This document shows positions 1 through 10,719 of a DNA stretch of 64,000 bases, in pieces. This DNA is from Oxyruncus cristatus. Lineage: Eukaryota > Chordata > Aves > Passeriformes > Cotingidae. A program made the position numbers and the translations under genes. The first letter of the stretch is position 1. Every line of letters starts with the position of its first letter. The notes under the pieces were generated by a model that saw nothing but the letters and a program-made list of their open reading frames with translations, searched no databases and was not told where the DNA came from. The stretch is taken from NCBI GenBank assembly GCA_013399855.1, contig VXAY01002369.1, positions 573,704 through 637,703 of the forward strand. Reading direction: 5' to 3'.

Positions 1-250
1 GCCTCGCTCGACCCAACAAAAAAATTGTCAAAAAGTAGCACGGTGTGCGCGAGGTGCGTGAAGGGGGGAAACAGCGGTCTGAAAGCAGCGACAAGCCCAG
101 ACCCATACAAACTGCAGAGCAGCCGCAGAGAGGTGAGCGATTCAACAGTCCTCCCCTTTCCCCCCACTCACTCTCGCTTTCTGAAGACACGTCAACGTCA
201 TCAAATTCAACAGATATTCTCTGGAGACAGCAGATACAGCTCTGAGGTGG
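1..250. promoter_or_regulatory. CpG-rich edge, possible neighbouring promoter or first exon
   Basis: The first 250 bases have clearly more CG dinucleotides than the CpG-poor DNA that follows, for example in 1-60 and around 120-200. On the plus strand the bases at 131-138 read AG then GTGAGC, a good splice donor, so a first exon ending at base 132 of a plus-strand transcript is possible. I recognise no protein here; the short plus-strand ORFs through this region look random. From human gene order, where KCNQ5 follows RIMS1, the CpG-rich DNA could be the edge of the next gene's promoter or a divergent noncoding RNA. That is inference, because the window cuts the region. Confidence 0.35.
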
Positions 251-3200
251 TATCATGTAAAGTGACTATGATAAATGCTGGGGTTGGGGGGGATATACCT
301 AGAGAAATGAAAAAAGGGGAAAGCAGGTTAAGCCCTGAAGAGTGGCTCACTGCTGTGGTGATGTCTCCTCCCCCTCCTTTACATTTTGGGGTTTGTTTTA
401 AGGAATATTTGAATGGTATAACAGAAATCTAAAAAAAAGCCCACACATATAGCAGAACTGAAGGATTATATAGATAGCACAGCAATGATCTATGGTACAG
501 CTGTGATTTAATTCTGTTTCAAGCTCTCCAACAAAAGAAAATCCAATGGATTTCTTCCCCCTGTCTTTTTTATGAATGAAAAAGGCCTGAGGGTTGGGTT
601 ATTTGTATTTTAATATGAATGGTTTAGGAATGCCGTTCTTTTCCACCAACAGGCTGGGGAATCAAGTAAGCATCTGGCAGCACTGGAGCAAAACAGAGCT
701 GAGTCCAGGCACCAAACTACACTAAACTTTTCTTCACAGTTTGCGGGAGCACTGATCAGGAAAAGAAAAAGAGGAGGGAATCAACATTTCTTACATTTTC
801 TGGGAGAGCAGATAGTGTACTTCAGCTGTCTCACAAATCTCAGGGCCTTTTTCCTACCAGGTAAAAAGAAGCAAAAGAGGTCAACAAGCCACTCTTAAAC
901 TGCCTGTGAGAAGCTTGTTGATATTCCTTATTCCCAGCAATTACAGCCTTTATGTGCCTTTTGAGACTAGGTACGAAACAACTCAAAGATTATTTTATGC
1001 CATCAACTTACTTTTCTGTCCTGGTTAACTCCTAGAGAGTCAGAAAGGAACCTTTTTGTCAAGCCCTACTGTTTCCAATACTGAAGTAATGAAGTTGGGC
1101 CAAATCCTTTGACCCTTCAGGAAGACACGCACTGCAATCTGTGAGGCAAACTCTTTAGTTGGCTGCTCTTCTTTTTGGAGCTTTCAGTCAAAAAGACAGG
1201 TGCCAAGCAATTATGCCACAAATTTTTCTCTGGATCTCCCTTTTTTGTCCCCCCAGCAGAACAGAGGTGCCATTTCTTTCTTTCTCTCCTTCCTGCAGAG
1301 AGCTCTTGTCATGTTCTCCATGGGGACCTGCTTCTGACTTCCTCACTTACCCATCACAGAGCACCTGACTTCTTTACCGTCTTAGGCAAAGCTTTATCAG
1401 GGCTGATGCAAGACCTCTCACACAACATCAGTTTTTGAGATTAAATACACCCTTAACATCCCCTTAGAGTTAAGCTCACCCTGAATGTGTCAGACCACGT
1501 ACAAAGAAAAAAGCGTGACCAAGCTGTACATAAAAACTGCTCCATTAGAAAAAGCTGCCTCTGTATCACTGGCTGCTATCAGTCATCCAGTCCTTCTAAC
1601 CTGTGTTAGAAGTTTGAGGGACATCTGGGCCAGGAAGTCTGGACATTCTAAGTCCAGACTTGTGTTCTCTACCTGACTTGCGTTCTCTACCTGGTCCAGG
1701 AAGAGCTGCACTCTAAGGCCTTCACAATCCTAAGACAGTGTTCTACATATTTTTTAAGCACTTATTTTTATTGTAATTGCCATTATGTTCTTTTGTGTTG
1801 CTTTGTCAGGGGGTTGCTCACTTTAGACCCTGTCATTCTGGGAGAAATGCATCCCTTTCAAAAACTAGGGGATGAAGTTCGTGGGCCCTCCATTGCTGCA
1901 GCTTTAACAAACAGTGGCCCAAGTATAATGCTGCTGCTGGATTTGGCTTCTAACAGACTTCACTCAGTAACTAAATATTTAGAAAACATTTCCTTCCAAG
2001 CTATCTCTCACCCTCTAAATTACTGAAAATAGTATTTGATCTTTTTGTTCTTACATGATAGTGTAATATTGCCACGTCTGCCTTGTGTGTGGATGCTCCT
2101 TCTGCAGTATGCAAATACAATTATCAAACAGATATGATTTTTTGAGTATATACTGTAACATTTAATTTAATTTCTATTTTACAATATTTGCTGGATTTGC
2201 AAATCTTAACTTTTGGGTTAAATTGTATGACAACATTTCTTATAATATCTAGGATTGTCTTACTGCCATTTGTGTGAGCTTGTTCTAAATGGGATTATTC
2301 TGTCTTCTGTACTTAATGCTCTAGCACAGACATGAGCAGCTTGCTTCTGCAGAGACCTGCTGTCATGAAGCAGCCTAAGCAAGTCAGATGTGACAACAGG
2401 GTCTAAAGACAAAGCAGGGTTACTGGAAAAGCAGAAGTGATAAGTGCTGCTGTACTTTCTGAAGAATAGGAGATTGGAACGTGAGGCATGTCTGTGAAAG
2501 ACTCTTTCTATAGGAGTTGGTATATACAGAAGAAAATAGCAGTTTCCAGCTTAAGTGTGTAGATTAGAAGGTTTTTTTGGTTGTAGTTCAAACACAGTGA
2601 CATGGTTTAGTACAGAAGATACTACTTCCTGATACTTGTCAGTGAAAAAAAGACTTTGGAACTCAGGAGAAGAAAGAAGATTGGATATTATTATGTCATT
2701 TAAGTCTCTGAGGACCTCAAAAACTGCTGTTTCTACATTTATGTTCTGCTCTTTCTGTATCTGTGCAATGTCTCTGAAACGGGGAATTGCACCTACCCCC
2801 ATTTAATTAATCAATCACAAAATCATGACTGCAGAGACCGATACCTAGATTCTCAAAGTTACACAGAAGTATATATTCTACTGATATAAATAAGACACAA
2901 ATGTGAAAAACAGACTCAATCTTCATTGAAATTAATTATTTCAGACATAATGAAAATCCACACAGAAGGTGATATCGCACAGGCTTTCACTACAGACTCC
3001 ATGCTTTACCAAGTGAGCCACTACTAAGTTTCATCTGCATTTTAGCAGGGATCTAAAATTGTAGACATGTTAAAAGTGATCAGAATAAAACATTCTGAGT
3101 TGTCCAGTGAGCATTATAATAATGAGCTGCTGCTCATTATCTTTTGAAGGCAATTTTTCCAGGGGACATCTATGAGATTCTGTGAAACCCTTACGTATCT

Positions 3201-5640
3201 CACTTTTACCAGCCAGCAGCCAAAACCTCCAAAAGACTCTAGAGGATGCTTTCCTCATAATAGCAGAGGCATAAATACAGCTGCATTTGCCTTATTTGAA
3301 TTTCTGTATTAATCACTGTATTGATTCCTGTATTGATCACTACAGATTCTGACAACTTTTTACCCTTCCTCTCAGTTCCTACTAGTGTTGAGCATTAAGA
3401 CGCTTTGACTCGATGGCAGAATGTCGAAGATTTTATGTCCCAAGGCACAAGTATGCATTCAAATCGTACCAACAACTATAAAGTACCTACCTAACCAAGG
3501 AGCATTTCATTAGACCAGGCTGTGCAGCCGAATCACTATCATCACTTAGACTCAAGGAGTGAAGGCAGCTTCCTCTCCTGTCTCCAGCACCTCAGGGAAG
3601 AGGAATTTGGATGACAGAACTCAGAAGAACATTTGATCTGTGTGACACGCCTGACAGACACAACCTCTTTCATAATCACGGTGTTTAACTACCAGCATGT
3701 ATGGTCATCCCTGCAGACACTGACAGAATTCATACATGACCAGTGCATTTTCTTTTGCCCCTAGAGAGAAGTAGACAGGCTGGAAATGGAGTTCTTGGTA
3801 GTTTTTAGTACTCAAGATGGCCTGAATACTCATTACCTGACTTGAGAAATCATATACTTCAACAATAGTCTGCTTTCTTGCAGATTGCTTTCTGCTATTT
3901 TTGCAGAATTACAGTAGGGTAACATGGAGTGAACATTTGGGGCTTTAAAGCAAGACTGCCATGACTTTCTTCATTTAAGGTAAAAGAAGATTACAAGTCC
4001 CATAATCCTTTTTCGTAGAGTTAAATGGTCTGTGGACAGTAGAGTAATGACTACACAGGAACAGCAAATGGCCAACTTCGCAGAGGACAAGTAACAGGCT
4101 ATAAGTAAAACCTTGTAGAACACAGAAGAGCCACTGAAGGTCCACTTTGAACTTTGTCTTCTGTGAATACGATATCATATCTGGGCTGAATCTGACTTTT
4201 GAAACCCTCATTTGTTTGTGAAAACAGGCCATGAATGTGCACGTCATTTCTCTTCGATTTACAAAGACATGAGATCAAGAAGCTCTGCCTTGGCTAAACC
4301 ACTCTCAGCAGTTCTTATGCCTCTCTAACACAAAGGTCAAGGCCAAACCCTTTTCTCTGGCCAGAAAGAGGGACATAAATTTGCATTTCAATATAAAATT
4401 TAGAATATTTACCCATCACGAAGAAAATGACTGTCTGATTATATGGCGGGGATTATGAGTTTAATAATCTTTGCTTTTCCCCTGTGTATGACATATATAT
4501 AAGGCAGTACTGCATTCTCAAGGGAAACCAAGAGGGAAATATAGCTGATTTATTTGTGTATTATAATCCCAACACTCAGCAATGAGTTTTTAAAAGGCAA
4601 CAGTCCCTGGGAAAGGAGTCCAGCACACAATTTATCTGACCTAGTACAGTTTACTACTTCATTCCTGAAATCTTGGCATATATGATCCCTGTTCATCAGA
4701 AAAACCATAAATGAAATAGTTCAGCCTGTTCTTTTGCTGCCATATTTTCTGTGCTCTAGGGGGAGATCAGAAATTCTGGACTTTATTTATTTCTCAGGAT
4801 CAGAAATGGAAAGATATCCTAGTGTTGAATACAATATTCGAAGCCATGAGATTAATGAAATTGAGGGCTTTTTGCAACAACGTAACAAATTCTGTTTTTA
4901 ACCAGATCACTCTCACCACACAGAATAACATGACTTTTGTTCAGAGATTTACCATGTTTAATTAGTCATTTTTTTCAGTAGCTTAACCATGTATTCAATT
5001 AAATAAAGTAATAAACAAAAGTGTTCAAATTGAGACAATACTGTCTTTATGTTATTTTTAAATTGTGATCAGGTATCTGTGGGACATGGAAAACTAAAAA
5101 TCAAACAAAGTACATAATCTTTGCTTCTCTAGTAAAATTTAATGCCAAATTCTGCTCTCAGGTAAATGTCTACAAAGCATTGTCCATAACAACATAGGGT
5201 GTATTTATGGGTTTAAAAAGTGCCAAAGATCAGTAGTTGTTCTCACTTCTTAAAGGCTCAACACACAGCAAATGGAGATCTGGTGTCTGGCTCTAATACA
5301 TATTGCCCTGCTGGCCTACTGCAAGCAGTCACAGCATTGCTCCTCTACAACAAACTGATATGATTTCACCAGATGGTAATTCAGCTAATTTTTTTTTTTT
5401 TTACTTCGATTTGCCTGCTTCAAGTAATGAGAGCACAATTTGGCTCCTTTCTCAGGGAAAAGGAAGCCAACCAAACATGACTTTCACCAGGCCTTGGTTT
5501 TTGGCCCCAGATTTCAACATACACTATTACAGCAATCAAAAGAACCATAGAAATTACTTATCATTTTACTGTTCCTTACACATTTCACACAGTCCTGCAG
5601 CAAGCAGAATCACAGATGAACCTTAGAACATACAGAGAGC
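251..5640. other. Intergenic DNA downstream of RIMS1
   Basis: This stretch lies beyond the probable poly(A) site of RIMS1. Apart from the candidate exon at 2551-2773 I see no gene in it. All its ORFs are short, lack recognisable domains and look like chance. It contains ordinary AT-rich sequence with small homopolymer runs, for example a T run at about 5389-5401. I recognise no CR1 fragment, tRNA or structured RNA here. Confidence 0.5.
2551..2773 (-). CDS. Candidate orphan terminal exon, unrecognised
   Basis: A minus-strand reading frame runs from an AG acceptor at 2775-2774 (preceded by a modest pyrimidine stretch) to a TAA stop at 2553-2551, giving 73 codons. The product looks protein-like: it is rich in E, L, I and D, contains stretches such as EVLRDLNDIIISNLLSSPEF, and could form amphipathic helices. 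I do not recognise the family and assign no function. There is no matching upstream exon in the window. It lies on the same strand as RIMS1 but about 3 kb past the probable end of that gene, so it would need its own transcript. The AT-rich region makes chance ORFs of this length common. It could also be a decayed retrocopy fragment. I rate it a weak candidate. Confidence 0.15.
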
Positions 5641-5671
5641 ACAACTACTACACTGGACATGAAAAGGAAAT

Positions 5672-5677
5672 TTTATT
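5672..5677 (-). terminator. RIMS1: Probable distal poly(A) signal of RIMS1
   Basis: The plus strand reads TTTATT, so the minus strand carries AATAAA. Just past the expected cleavage point (about 5655), the minus strand from roughly 5650 to 5610 is GT-rich, with TGTAGTAGTTGTG followed by TCTCTGTATGTTC. This is what a downstream cleavage element looks like. The signal lies about 2 kb after the TAG stop, a plausible 3' UTR length for this gene. RNA data would be needed to confirm use. Confidence 0.5.
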
Positions 5678-7417
5678 AAACATGTTTACATAACATGAGT
5701 TGGAAGTTCATTTAAAAGCACAGGGGAGTGTTAAGACAAGTGGTCAAAATAGAAAGATACTATTGAATTATAACTAGTTGGTGTTTGGCCACTAAGACAG
5801 AACAGGATCTAGTAGTAGTGCACCAATGCTTGAGTTCTTCCTGCTCAGCAGGTCGAGCAGTAACCAATTTATGCCCTATGGAAAGATGGGCAGAATAATT
5901 CCCATGTGTTGAGTAATAATAAATAGTTCACTTGGTGCAGGCAGTATGTCTATGAATTAAAACCTAGTGTGTACACAGTTTCTACATGTGTTACAGCCCC
6001 ACAGTAGGAATCTACACCAAAATAGTTATTAGAAGGAATTTGGTCCGTACTACATCACGTTTTCCATAGGGTAAAAAATAAAGTCCATCTATAGACATTT
6101 AGCACCAGACCCACAGATCTAGCCTGGCTAAAACCTGCAAAATGTCTATAAGAAAAATGGATGGCTTAGATTTCTTGGTTACTTCAGTATAGTAATTACG
6201 AGCAAACTGTACAAGTACATGCAACATACAAGCTGGCCTATGTGGAACTAACATACATTATTAAATAACCTTTGTCATCTCTTTTTACAAAACGTGCATG
6301 CAGCTTTGAACAGTTCCAAGTCATGCTGCTCTATTTTTGTGATCACAAAATTGAATGGCCTGTAAAAGGAGGGGAAACATATCAATGCACCTGCAGGAAT
6401 CTGCAGTTCTTCGCACATTTACAGAATATCACAAGGGATTTCAAGGCCAAGAAGAACTCAAATGAATAAAAAGCAAATTGAAATTTGACTTTTTTTTTTT
6501 TCTCCAAAAAGTAAGATATCTTGCGTTAAAAAATCAAGCCTTGTGCTTGCATCAATCTCAAAGAAATGTAAACTAAAATTTGATAAAAACATTAGTAAGT
6601 GCAGAATATTTCAACTGGAATTTCCAGCGAAACATTGAACAACTCATACCATGCTCTATCCAGGGCAGACAGGTGTGTCTGAAGCGACACACATCAGAGA
6701 AGCCTGGGTACAGCTGAAAGTGTCATATGCTCGATTCATTCCTGGTCAACATTTTGGGAAGTCAAATATACATTTATACACAGAAACGTAAGTATTTCCT
6801 CTCCATTTCTAGGAGGAAAATTGCATTACCAGTAACATATTCAATGTCAAAATTAAGACTAAAGCTGCTTTATACCAGTCCCCAGCAGTAGTTGCAGAAT
6901 TCTTCAAAATTCTTCCATGCAAAACATCATAAACATAAAAGTTATTATATATATATAATGCAAACATATCTGCTTTTTACAAAGAAAAAGTGGCACTGTG
7001 ATGATTATTTTTAGGAAGATAACTTAGATTGGTTATTTGTTCTGGGTTCCCATGTGAGAGACTTGTAAGTACCAGAACTGAGAAACGATTTGAACTCCTG
7101 GAATCGTAACTGTGGCTGTTGAACACTTTAATGATGCTTACAGAGATATGCTTCAGCCCTTTTTTGTTTGGTTTAGAAAAAGAAAGGAAGGGTCTCTGTT
7201 AGCATTGTGAGGACTTCTACGAAACTAGCAGAACCATGTGGCAAAAAACTAGAGGAAGTGAAGTACAGAAAAACTGTTGAAACACCAGGAAGGTAACACT
7301 GCTTGAGGGCTCTGTCAAAATGTGAAAAATGTAACATTGTTAACAGAGTGAGAGCTTCCAGTTTGGGTCATCTTTGACTTAGATCAAATCTAAAAGTCCC
7401 TCTCTTTTTTCTTTTCC

Positions 7418-7457
7418 TTTTTTTTTTTTTTTTTTTTTTTGGTTTTTTTTTTTTTTT
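7418..7457. repeat. Long T homopolymer tract (A tract in RIMS1 RNA)
   Basis: There are 23 T at 7418-7440, then GG, then 15 T at 7443-7457. On the minus strand this is a nearly pure A tract about 220 bases after the RIMS1 stop. It may be a simple homopolymer expansion or the remnant tail of an old retroposed sequence. Such tracts are unstable and are often misassembled. Confidence 0.9.
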
Positions 7458-7659
7458 GATCATTATAAGCATCAGTGATAGCCGCTAAGAGATTAGCCAT
7501 TTGTGATATACCTTTGTTCTGTCAATTTAAGCTATCTCTTAACAAACAGACATATGTTTGGATAACTACTACAAGTAAAAACAGAAGTGATTGTCTCTCT
7601 CCAACAGTGTTTTTTGATTATGTGAATATCTGGTTCCAATTGTTATCCCGGGTGATGTT

Positions 7660-7665
7660 TTTATT
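7660..7665 (-). terminator. RIMS1: Proximal AATAAA just after the RIMS1 stop
   Basis: The minus strand reads AATAAA about 16 bases after the TAG stop. If used it would give an extremely short 3' UTR. I do not see an obvious strong GT-rich element right after it, so it may be a chance match. Confidence 0.25.
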
Positions 7666-7680
7666 AGACAGCACCTGCTA

Positions 7681-7899
7681 CTACGATCTAATGCAGGGAG
7701 GCCCAGTTGAACTTTCCAGAGATGACTGGGAAGCCCTGCGTGTCAGGGGAGTCAATGTTGGATCCACTAGCGATGAAGGTGGAAATAATTTATACCAGCC
7801 TATTACCACACTGGACAGATCTAGTTCCTCCAGAAGGATCTGGGCAACTCCCATGAAGCATTTGTGGTCCATTCGGCCATAGTCTCCCCAGACTATCAC
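7681..7899 (-). CDS. RIMS1: RIMS1 last coding exon: end of C2B and C-terminus
   Basis: This exon encodes 72 residues and a TAG stop at 7683-7681. It starts in phase 0 with VIVWGDYGRMDHKCF, the last beta-strands of the C2B domain, continues through FMGVAQILLEELDLSS and GWYKLFPPSSLVDPTL, and ends with SQSSLESSTGPPCIRS. The acceptor AG is at 7901-7900 after a TTCTTCC tract. In calcium-binding C2 domains the loop matching WGDYGRMDHK carries aspartates that hold calcium; here the pattern differs, in line with the known calcium-independence of RIM C2B. The C2B region is reported to bind PIP2, liprin-alpha and synaptotagmin, and the RIM1 C-terminus binds calcium-channel beta subunits. The C-terminal CIRS identifies RIM1. 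The plus-strand ORF across this exon (7475-7882) is a shadow. Confidence 0.97.
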   Translation of the reverse strand: MIVWGDYGRMDHKCFMGVAQILLEELDLSSVVIGWYKLFPPSSLVDPTLTPLTRRASQSSLESSTGPPCIRS

Positions 7900-8287
7900 C
7901 TGGAAGAACATAAAATTAAGGTTCAGCATTGTCCCCAAATCCACATTTATACAGTATTATGTACTTACACCCGTGTTTATATATGTGCACTGCTGCTGTT
8001 ATGTGTAGCATAAGGAAAATGTTACTCTCAAGGGCGAATGATTGCTTCCCCTTTGTGGGAAAACCTTAGGCAGGACAGGAGTGAGAGGCAACAAAAGAGG
8101 CAACAAATGTCTCATAGTCAGACATTTTGCAAGTCTGAAACCACAAGCCACAAGGATGTGGTTGCTGGTATTTATAAAATTAAATGCTTATGAGTTGGAA
8201 TGGGTTTATGCACACTGCTTAAATTTAAGTAAACATGCAAGTGCTTCTCCAAATGACAGCCTAAAATGGGGTTAAGAAGCAACTGAC
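7900..8287 (-). other. RIMS1: RIMS1 last intron (388 bp)
   Basis: This short intron runs from donor GTCAGT at 8287-8282 to acceptor TTCTTCCAG ending at 7900. It is AT-rich. I see no further exon, repeat or RNA gene in it. Confidence 0.9.
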
Positions 8288-8427
8288 CTGAAGGACTTTA
8301 CCCTGTGGACTTTCTTCAAAAACCAGCGTCTGTTGGTACAAAGGATCAAGGGTCTTCCTTGCAATTCTTGTCTTTTTCTTAGCTATACATGCTCCATTTT
8401 CCAGTAAATACACTTTGACATATGGAG
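8288..8427 (-). CDS. RIMS1: RIMS1 exon: central C2B domain
   Basis: This 140-base exon starts with two bases that complete an alanine codon and then encodes PYVKVYLLENGACIAKKK, TRIARKTLDPLYQQTLVF and EESPQGKVLQ, ending in phase 0. The acceptor (CTGTTTGCAG) and donor (CAG then GTCAGT) are canonical. It forms the core beta-sandwich strands of C2B. The lysine and arginine rich run KKKTRIARKT is the polybasic strand by which RIM C2B domains are known to bind PIP2 in the presynaptic membrane. The residue before PYVKVY is alanine, where calcium-binding C2 domains normally have aspartate (SDPYVK), so a key calcium ligand is missing, as is known for this family. Its neighbours are the exon at 9504 upstream and 7681 downstream. 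Confidence 0.97.
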
Positions 8428-9503
8428 CTGCAAACAGAACATTATGAATGTTATGTTTGGACTTACAGTGCACATTAGAGATGCAAGACAAATGCTTTAA
8501 AAGGAAACTGAGTGGAAAGAAAATGACAAGCGTTATCTTCACTGTATCTTCACAACTGTATAGTCTGAATACAATTATAAAATAAATGACATGGCCCATA
8601 AGAAATCAATTTAATTTTCATAAACTTTGAATATAATGATGTAAGATGTTACTAACAATAATTACACTTCATATCTGTCATTTTAAAAAAACTTTATTTT
8701 TCCAGGAATTTACTGTCACTGACAGCTATTCTGGAGTCTCTATTATGCCTAGGGGTCAGAGACAGTTCAAAACAAAAGAAATATTTAAAACTACGCCACT
8801 CCAATAACACAGACATTGATTGTTATTTCATCTTCAGCTCCTAAAGAAGTTGCAAAGTACCATTTTGGCTAAATGTTATCTAAAACAACTGTTGCAGTTG
8901 TTACAGTAAGCAGTCTTTGTGGTATTGATTCTAAATCTCCTCTGATAGAGATTTCTATAAATAACTCGAACTTCAACAAATATCCTTATAAAATGATAGA
9001 ATACTAAATCTCATTCATTATACAAATTATTGATGCTAACACTAGCACAAGCTGCTGTCTTCTTGAAGCACTGTTGTGTACAGAAGACCCTGGCATGCGG
9101 GTTTGTTAATTTGTTTGTTCAAAGCACTTTCATCCATTCTTCATCTCTCTTCATAGAGAACAAACACAAAGGGACTCATCTATGTTGACAAAGTCCCTCT
9201 TAGATATATGACTTGCCTAAGATACACAGAAATATTTCCAAAAATGTTCCTTCCAGAACAGATGTTGAGTTGCTGAAAATCATTCCTTGAAAGGTGACAT
9301 GCAACTGGCAGATGTGAGGTGGTAAAAAGCAGACACTGGTAGCAAGGATATATCCACGCACACACTCCTTGTTGAAAAGCAAACCAAACAAATGCAAGTG
9401 TAGTGACAGCTAACAAGGAGCTCAAAAAAATCTTCAATCCCCAGTTCATTAGTGTATTTCATATTGTTGTTTTCTGTTCATATATTCTGTATTTTTTCCA
9501 TAC
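8428..9503 (-). other. RIMS1: RIMS1 intron between C2B exons (1.1 kb)
   Basis: The intron runs from donor GTATGG at 9503-9498 to the acceptor at 8429-8428. It is AT-rich sequence. The overlapping minus-strand ORFs at 9180-9462 have no recognisable domain and are taken as chance. I see no transposon or RNA gene. Confidence 0.85.
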
Positions 9504-9605
9504 CTGGGGTAGATTTGGAGCCAGGTTTTTGTGTGAGGCCACGGGCTCTAATGACTTCTACTTCTAACTGGCCTTTTTTATCTACCATTCCAATCTGGAT
9601 GTCAC
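9504..9605 (-). CDS. RIMS1: RIMS1 exon: start of C2B domain
   Basis: This 102-base exon encodes DIQIGMVDKKGQLEVEVIRA and then RGLTQKPGSKSTP. The first two bases complete a glycine codon begun in the exon at 11955 and the last base starts an alanine codon finished at 8427. The acceptor (CCTCTCAG) and donor (CAG then GTATGG) are good. It covers the first C2B beta-strands and calcium-binding loop 1. The usual loop-1 aspartates are absent (TQKPGSKST), consistent with a calcium-independent C2 domain. From memory, mammalian RIM1 has ED rather than VD and RS rather than RG here, so these are likely bird differences. Confidence 0.96.
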
Positions 9606-10434
9606 CTGAGAGGGAGAAGAAGGAAGTACACATTTTAGAGAAGCAGTACAGCTCAGGAAATAGGGTATGAGTGAGAAACAGAAAGACCAGCTTGATATTA
9701 TTCTTCTACCTTCCTGTGCTTGTTGCCTCTCCTCCCGATTCCTTTAACTTCTCCATCCTTAACCAAGGACTAAATGATCTATACTTAGGAAGTACGGTGC
9801 CCTCTCTTGGTGTACAGTTTATACCAGACCAAAAGAGGTATTTTTTCTTCAAAAGTCTCAACAAGCATTGGAGTGACAATGTTCCTGTTTTTATCAATAT
9901 TCCACACAACCATTTTGGGTGCGAATAAAATATTGCAGCATATTGGAAAAAAACCCCCTGCTTTTGTTTCTAAATAGTCAAACTCATTTTCCTGCCTGAG
10001 TTTTGACAAATGACAGTTCCTGCAGAAAAAAGTGGAAACTGCTTAGTCTGAGACCAAGAACTGTTCCGATCTAGATCAATAAAATACAAGGGAAGTCAAC
10101 TATGAGCTGATGCTCAAGGCATTATATCTCTGTGGTTTCATATATCCTGGAATCAGCTGGGTAGAGATCTAACAGGCCACTTAGAATAAAAAATGCACAG
10201 TATGACACGGGTACCTATGTGACACTTGGGCAAATAAATGAACTACATCCATGAAACAATTTGACATGTAAACTCTGATTGTCTAAAAAAACAAAACTCA
10301 AGAATAGATAGTCCCAAACTATAGAAATTGGGGTCTGGATTTAGAGAAACAGCAATTTGGAGTTAACCGGGCATGAGATTTTCACATGTTCCTCTAACAG
10401 CATATTAAAGCAGTATTTATACCTTGGTATAAAT

Positions 10435-10461
10435 GTGAAGTATGTGAAGTATGTGAAGTAT
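10435..10461. repeat. 9 bp minisatellite, three copies
   Basis: The unit GTGAAGTAT is repeated three times without mismatch (10435-10443, 10444-10452, 10453-10461). It lies inside a RIMS1 intron. It probably varies in copy number. Confidence 0.95.
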
Positions 10462-10707
10462 GACAGAGCGGCAGGGAAAACTTTTTTATCAATCAAACTT
10501 TGCTTGAATAAACATAGGTGAGGAAAATTCCAACAAGTCTTTTTTAAGAGCGTATCTCCGTATAGCACATCCAGAAAAAAACATGCGTCAGGGAACCAGA
10601 AGGGGGAGCAATAATACAAACATTTTCAAACTGTCACTTGTGAAAGGATACCACAGAGAAGGTATTCTGAAAATTGTTGAAAAGCACGATGAAGTGTTTT
10701 CGGGGTG

Positions 10708-10719
10708 GGGGGGGGGGGG
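10708..10719 (+). repeat. G homopolymer run
   Basis: Twelve consecutive G follow a shorter GGGG block at 10703-10706. This is a simple homopolymer in an intron; the true length may be uncertain in the assembly. Confidence 0.9.

Larger units (their letters stand above)
5655..7680 (-). other. RIMS1: Probable RIMS1 3' UTR
   Basis: This is the sequence between the RIMS1 stop codon and the distal AATAAA. It has no convincing ORF on the minus strand. It contains a long A tract on the RNA strand (T runs at 7418-7440 and 7443-7457 on the plus strand), several AT-rich stretches and an early AATAAA at 7665-7660. I recognise no repeat family here apart from the homopolymers. The extent is inferred from poly(A) signals alone. 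Confidence 0.5.

Noticed and set aside
7475..7882. 135-codon plus-strand ORF
   Set aside because: It is antisense to the RIMS1 last exon and its 3' UTR; the minus strand encodes the known C2B end.
9180..9462. Overlapping minus-strand ORFs between C2B exons
   Set aside because: Several frames are open at once with no RIM or other domain, and the flanking exons already join in phase without them.
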